Part shown: positions 6,095 through 7,497 of the stretch, piece after piece
Layout: each line of letters begins with the position of its first letter
How positions within the stretch are numbered: the stretch's first letter is position 1
DNA from: JANNGZ01 sp031404155
GTDB lineage: Bacteria > Pseudomonadota > Gammaproteobacteria > Burkholderiales > Burkholderiaceae_C
Assembly: GCA_031404155.1 (NCBI GenBank)
Contig: JANNGZ010000110.1
Location: forward strand, 1-7,497
Direction of reading: 5' to 3'
DNA: 7,497 nt
Notes under the pieces: model-generated
The model's input: only the letters and a program-made list of their open reading frames with translations
What the model was told of the DNA's origin: nothing
Database searches by the model: none
Made by a program: the position numbers and the translations under genes

Positions 6095-6118
6095 GAGCGT
6101 GAGCGTGAGCGTGAGCGT
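6095..6118. repeat. Hexanucleotide tandem repeat (GAGCGT)x4
   Basis: Four exact head-to-tail copies of GAGCGT, followed by GA of a broken fifth copy, immediately abut the right arm of the stem-loop. It is a simple repeat prone to slippage. It is non-coding as far as I can see and sits 62 bases upstream of the guaD ATG. Confidence 0.9.
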
Positions 6119-6180
6119 GACTGTCGAATTCTTGGGCGCGTCGTGGTGCCGCAAGCTCAAGGCGAGCAGCGGTCGACCCG

Positions 6181-7497
6181 ATGAGCAGCGCCGCCCGCAT
6201 CGCTGCCCTCAGCACCGCCCCCACCGCAACCCGCCTCGCGATTCGCGGCGACCTGCTCGACTTCAGCGCCGACCCTGGATTCGCGCCGCCACACGAGGCA
6301 CCCGGCGTGCGCCTGCGCGCCAAGCACTGGCTGCTGGTTGACTCAGGCCGCATCGTGGGTGCCCAGCAAGAGCCGCCCGACGCCAACTACGTCCGCCACG
6401 ATCACGAAGGCGCGCTGATCCTGCCCGGCTTCATCGACACCCATGTGCACAGCCCGCAACTCGAGGTGGTCGCGTCCCATGGCGCCGACCTGCTCGAATG
6501 GCTCAGCCGCTACACCTTCCCGGCCGAACTTCGCCATGCCGATCCGGCCTTCTCGGCGGCGGGTGCGGCGGCGTTTTGTGACGCGCTGCTCGCCCACGGC
6601 ACCACCTCGGCATGTGTGTTCCCCACCGTGCACAAGGCTTCCGCCGACGCGCTCTTTGCCGCCGCGTTCGAACGCGGCATGCGCGTCATCGCCGGCAAAT
6701 GCCTGATGGACCGCAACGCGCCCGCCGGCCTCACCGACACGGTGGCCCGCGCCGAGCGCGACAGCCTGGACCTGATCGCGCGTTGGCATGGCCGGGGCCG
6801 GCTGGCCTATGCGCACACGGTGCGTTTTGCGCCCACCAGCACGCCGGCGCAACTCGACCTCGCCGGCGCGCTGCTCGCGGCGCACCCGGGCACCTACATG
6901 CAAACCCATGTCGCCGAGAACCGCGACGAGCTGCGCTGGGTGGCCGAGCTGTTCCCCGAATCACGCAGCTACCTCGGCGTGTACGACGCGCACCGTTTGC
7001 TCGGCCCGCGCTCGGTGCTCGCGCATGGCATCTGGCTCGACGCCGAAGACCAGGCGCGCTTGAGCGCGAGCGGCTCGCAGATTGCGCATTGCCCGAGTTC
7101 GAACCTCTTTCTCGGCAGCGGCCTGATGAACTGGCAGGCCTTGCACCACGCCGGTGTGCCGGTGAGCCTGGGCAGCGACGTGGGCGGTGGCACCAGCCTG
7201 TCGATGCAGCGCACCCTGGCCGACGCCTACCGCGTGGCCGCGCTGCGCGGCGTCAAGCTCAGCGCCTGGACGTTGCTGCACGCGGCCACCCGCGGCGCGG
7301 CGCAATCGTTGCGGCTCGGCGGTGAAATCGGCAGCTTCGAGCCCGGCACGCTCGCCGACATCGCGGTCTGGCAATGGGCCGCCACGCCGGTGGCAAAACA
7401 GCGCGACGCGGTGGCGCGCGACACCCACGACCGCGTGTTTGCGTGGATGATGCTGAGCGACGAGCGCAACCTGGTTGCCACCTATGTGGCGGGGCAA
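6181..7497 (+). CDS. guaD: Guanine deaminase (3' end cut by window edge)
   Basis: A zinc amidohydrolase that deaminates guanine to xanthine and ammonia (EC 3.5.4.3) in purine catabolism. Reading from 6181 gives 439 codons with no stop. Bacterial GuaD is usually about 430-450 residues, so little is missing. Family motifs in order are RGDLLDF (22-28), the metal pair H88/H90 in DTHVHSPQ, the guanine-deaminase-specific GADLLEWLSRYTFPAE (101-116), RFAPTST (215-221), zinc ligand H243 in QTHVAENRDEL, H282 in AHGIWLD, IAHCPSSNLFLGSG (301-314), and D333 in GSDVGGGTSLSM. The stretch usually read TPRFAP is TVRFAP here; the substrate-contacting arginine is kept (R215). The ATG is accepted because it gives the family-typical N-terminus; no strong ribosome site precedes it. 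It is unrelated to the uronate genes and probably begins a purine-degradation unit continuing rightward. Confidence 0.95.
   Translation, partial: MSSAARIAALSTAPTATRLAIRGDLLDFSADPGFAPPHEAPGVRLRAKHWLLVDSGRIVGAQQEPPDANYVRHDHEGALILPGFIDTHVHSPQLEVVASHGADLLEWLSRYTFPAELRHADPAFSAAGAAAFCDALLAHGTTSACVFPTVHKASADALFAAAFERGMRVIAGKCLMDRNAPAGLTDTVARAERDSLDLIARWHGRGRLAYAHTVRFAPTSTPAQLDLAGALLAAHPGTYMQTHVAENRDELRWVAELFPESRSYLGVYDAHRLLGPRSVLAHGIWLDAEDQARLSASGSQIAHCPSSNLFLGSGLMNWQALHHAGVPVSLGSDVGGGTSLSMQRTLADAYRVAALRGVKLSAWTLLHAATRGAAQSLRLGGEIGSFEPGTLADIAVWQWAATPVAKQRDAVARDTHDRVFAWMMLSDERNLVATYVAGQ

Larger units (their letters stand above)
5874..6180. other. Non-coding gap between glycerate kinase and guaD
   Basis: About 307 bases without a credible gene. 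It holds a small GC hairpin (CGGCG/CGCCG, 5931-5946), a long inverted repeat with a nested hairpin (5989-6094), a hexamer tandem repeat (6095-6118), and about 60 bases directly before guaD in which I see no clear promoter or strong ribosome site. Short open frames here run straight through the inverted repeat, have no family resemblance and lack ribosome sites. The 3' boundary of the aldolase-kinase unit and the guaD promoter must lie here, but no stem followed by a T-run is present. Confidence 0.75.

Noticed and set aside
5836..6184. Small open frames on both strands in the kinase-guaD gap
   Set aside because: They read through the inverted repeat and the hexamer repeat (giving RERERE- or TLTLTL-type runs), have no ribosome site and no recognisable family.
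4422..6386. Very long minus-strand open frame (654 codons)
   Set aside because: Runs through the aldolase end, all of the glycerate kinase, the palindromic gap and the guaD start; Arg/Gly/His/Ala-rich with no motifs. Length is explained by high GC.
1..7497. tRNA, rRNA, CRISPR, insertion sequence or phage-like content
   Set aside because: No cloverleaf-like or rRNA sequence, no spaced direct repeats, no transposase or integrase coding and no terminal inverted repeats flanking a gene were seen.

Overview
The window is high-GC, densely coded DNA with short intergenic gaps. Gene content and protein style fit a betaproteobacterium of the order Burkholderiales (Comamonadaceae/Sphaerotilaceae-like). 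This placement rests on recognised protein families and on an intergenic palindrome type I associate with that group, not on a marker gene.

Layout. Positions 1-3655 hold a leftward (minus-strand) operon in transcription order udh - dctP - dctQ - dctM. It encodes an NAD-dependent uronate dehydrogenase followed by a complete three-part TRAP transporter; only the last few codons of dctM lie outside the left edge. Positions 3656-3733 form a 78-base divergent control region with an imperfect palindrome that could be an operator. Positions 3734-5873 hold a rightward pair: an HpaI/HpcH (GarL-like) class II aldolase and a MOFRL-type glycerate 2-kinase. Positions 5874-6180 are a non-coding stretch with a large stem-loop (22-base arms, nested perfect 9-bp hairpin) followed by a hexanucleotide repeat. 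Positions 6181-7497 hold guanine deaminase (guaD), cut by the right edge only near its end.

How the genes fit together. The first six genes read as part of an oxidative hexuronate (D-galacturonate/D-glucuronate) pathway. The TRAP system would import the uronate and Udh would oxidise it to an aldarolactone. After lactone opening and dehydration, by enzymes not in this window, the aldolase would split the 5-keto-4-deoxy-aldarate to pyruvate and tartronate semialdehyde. A reductase, also not here, would give glycerate, which the kinase turns into 2-phosphoglycerate. guaD belongs to purine catabolism and is a separate unit; the structured intergenic region marks the boundary.

I found no RNA gene, insertion sequence, CRISPR array or clearly novel multi-gene system. 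The items most worth a second look are the stem-loop at 5989-6094, the palindrome at 3676-3700, the paired hairpins between dctP and dctQ, a variant active-site motif in the aldolase, and an insertion in the glycerate kinase.
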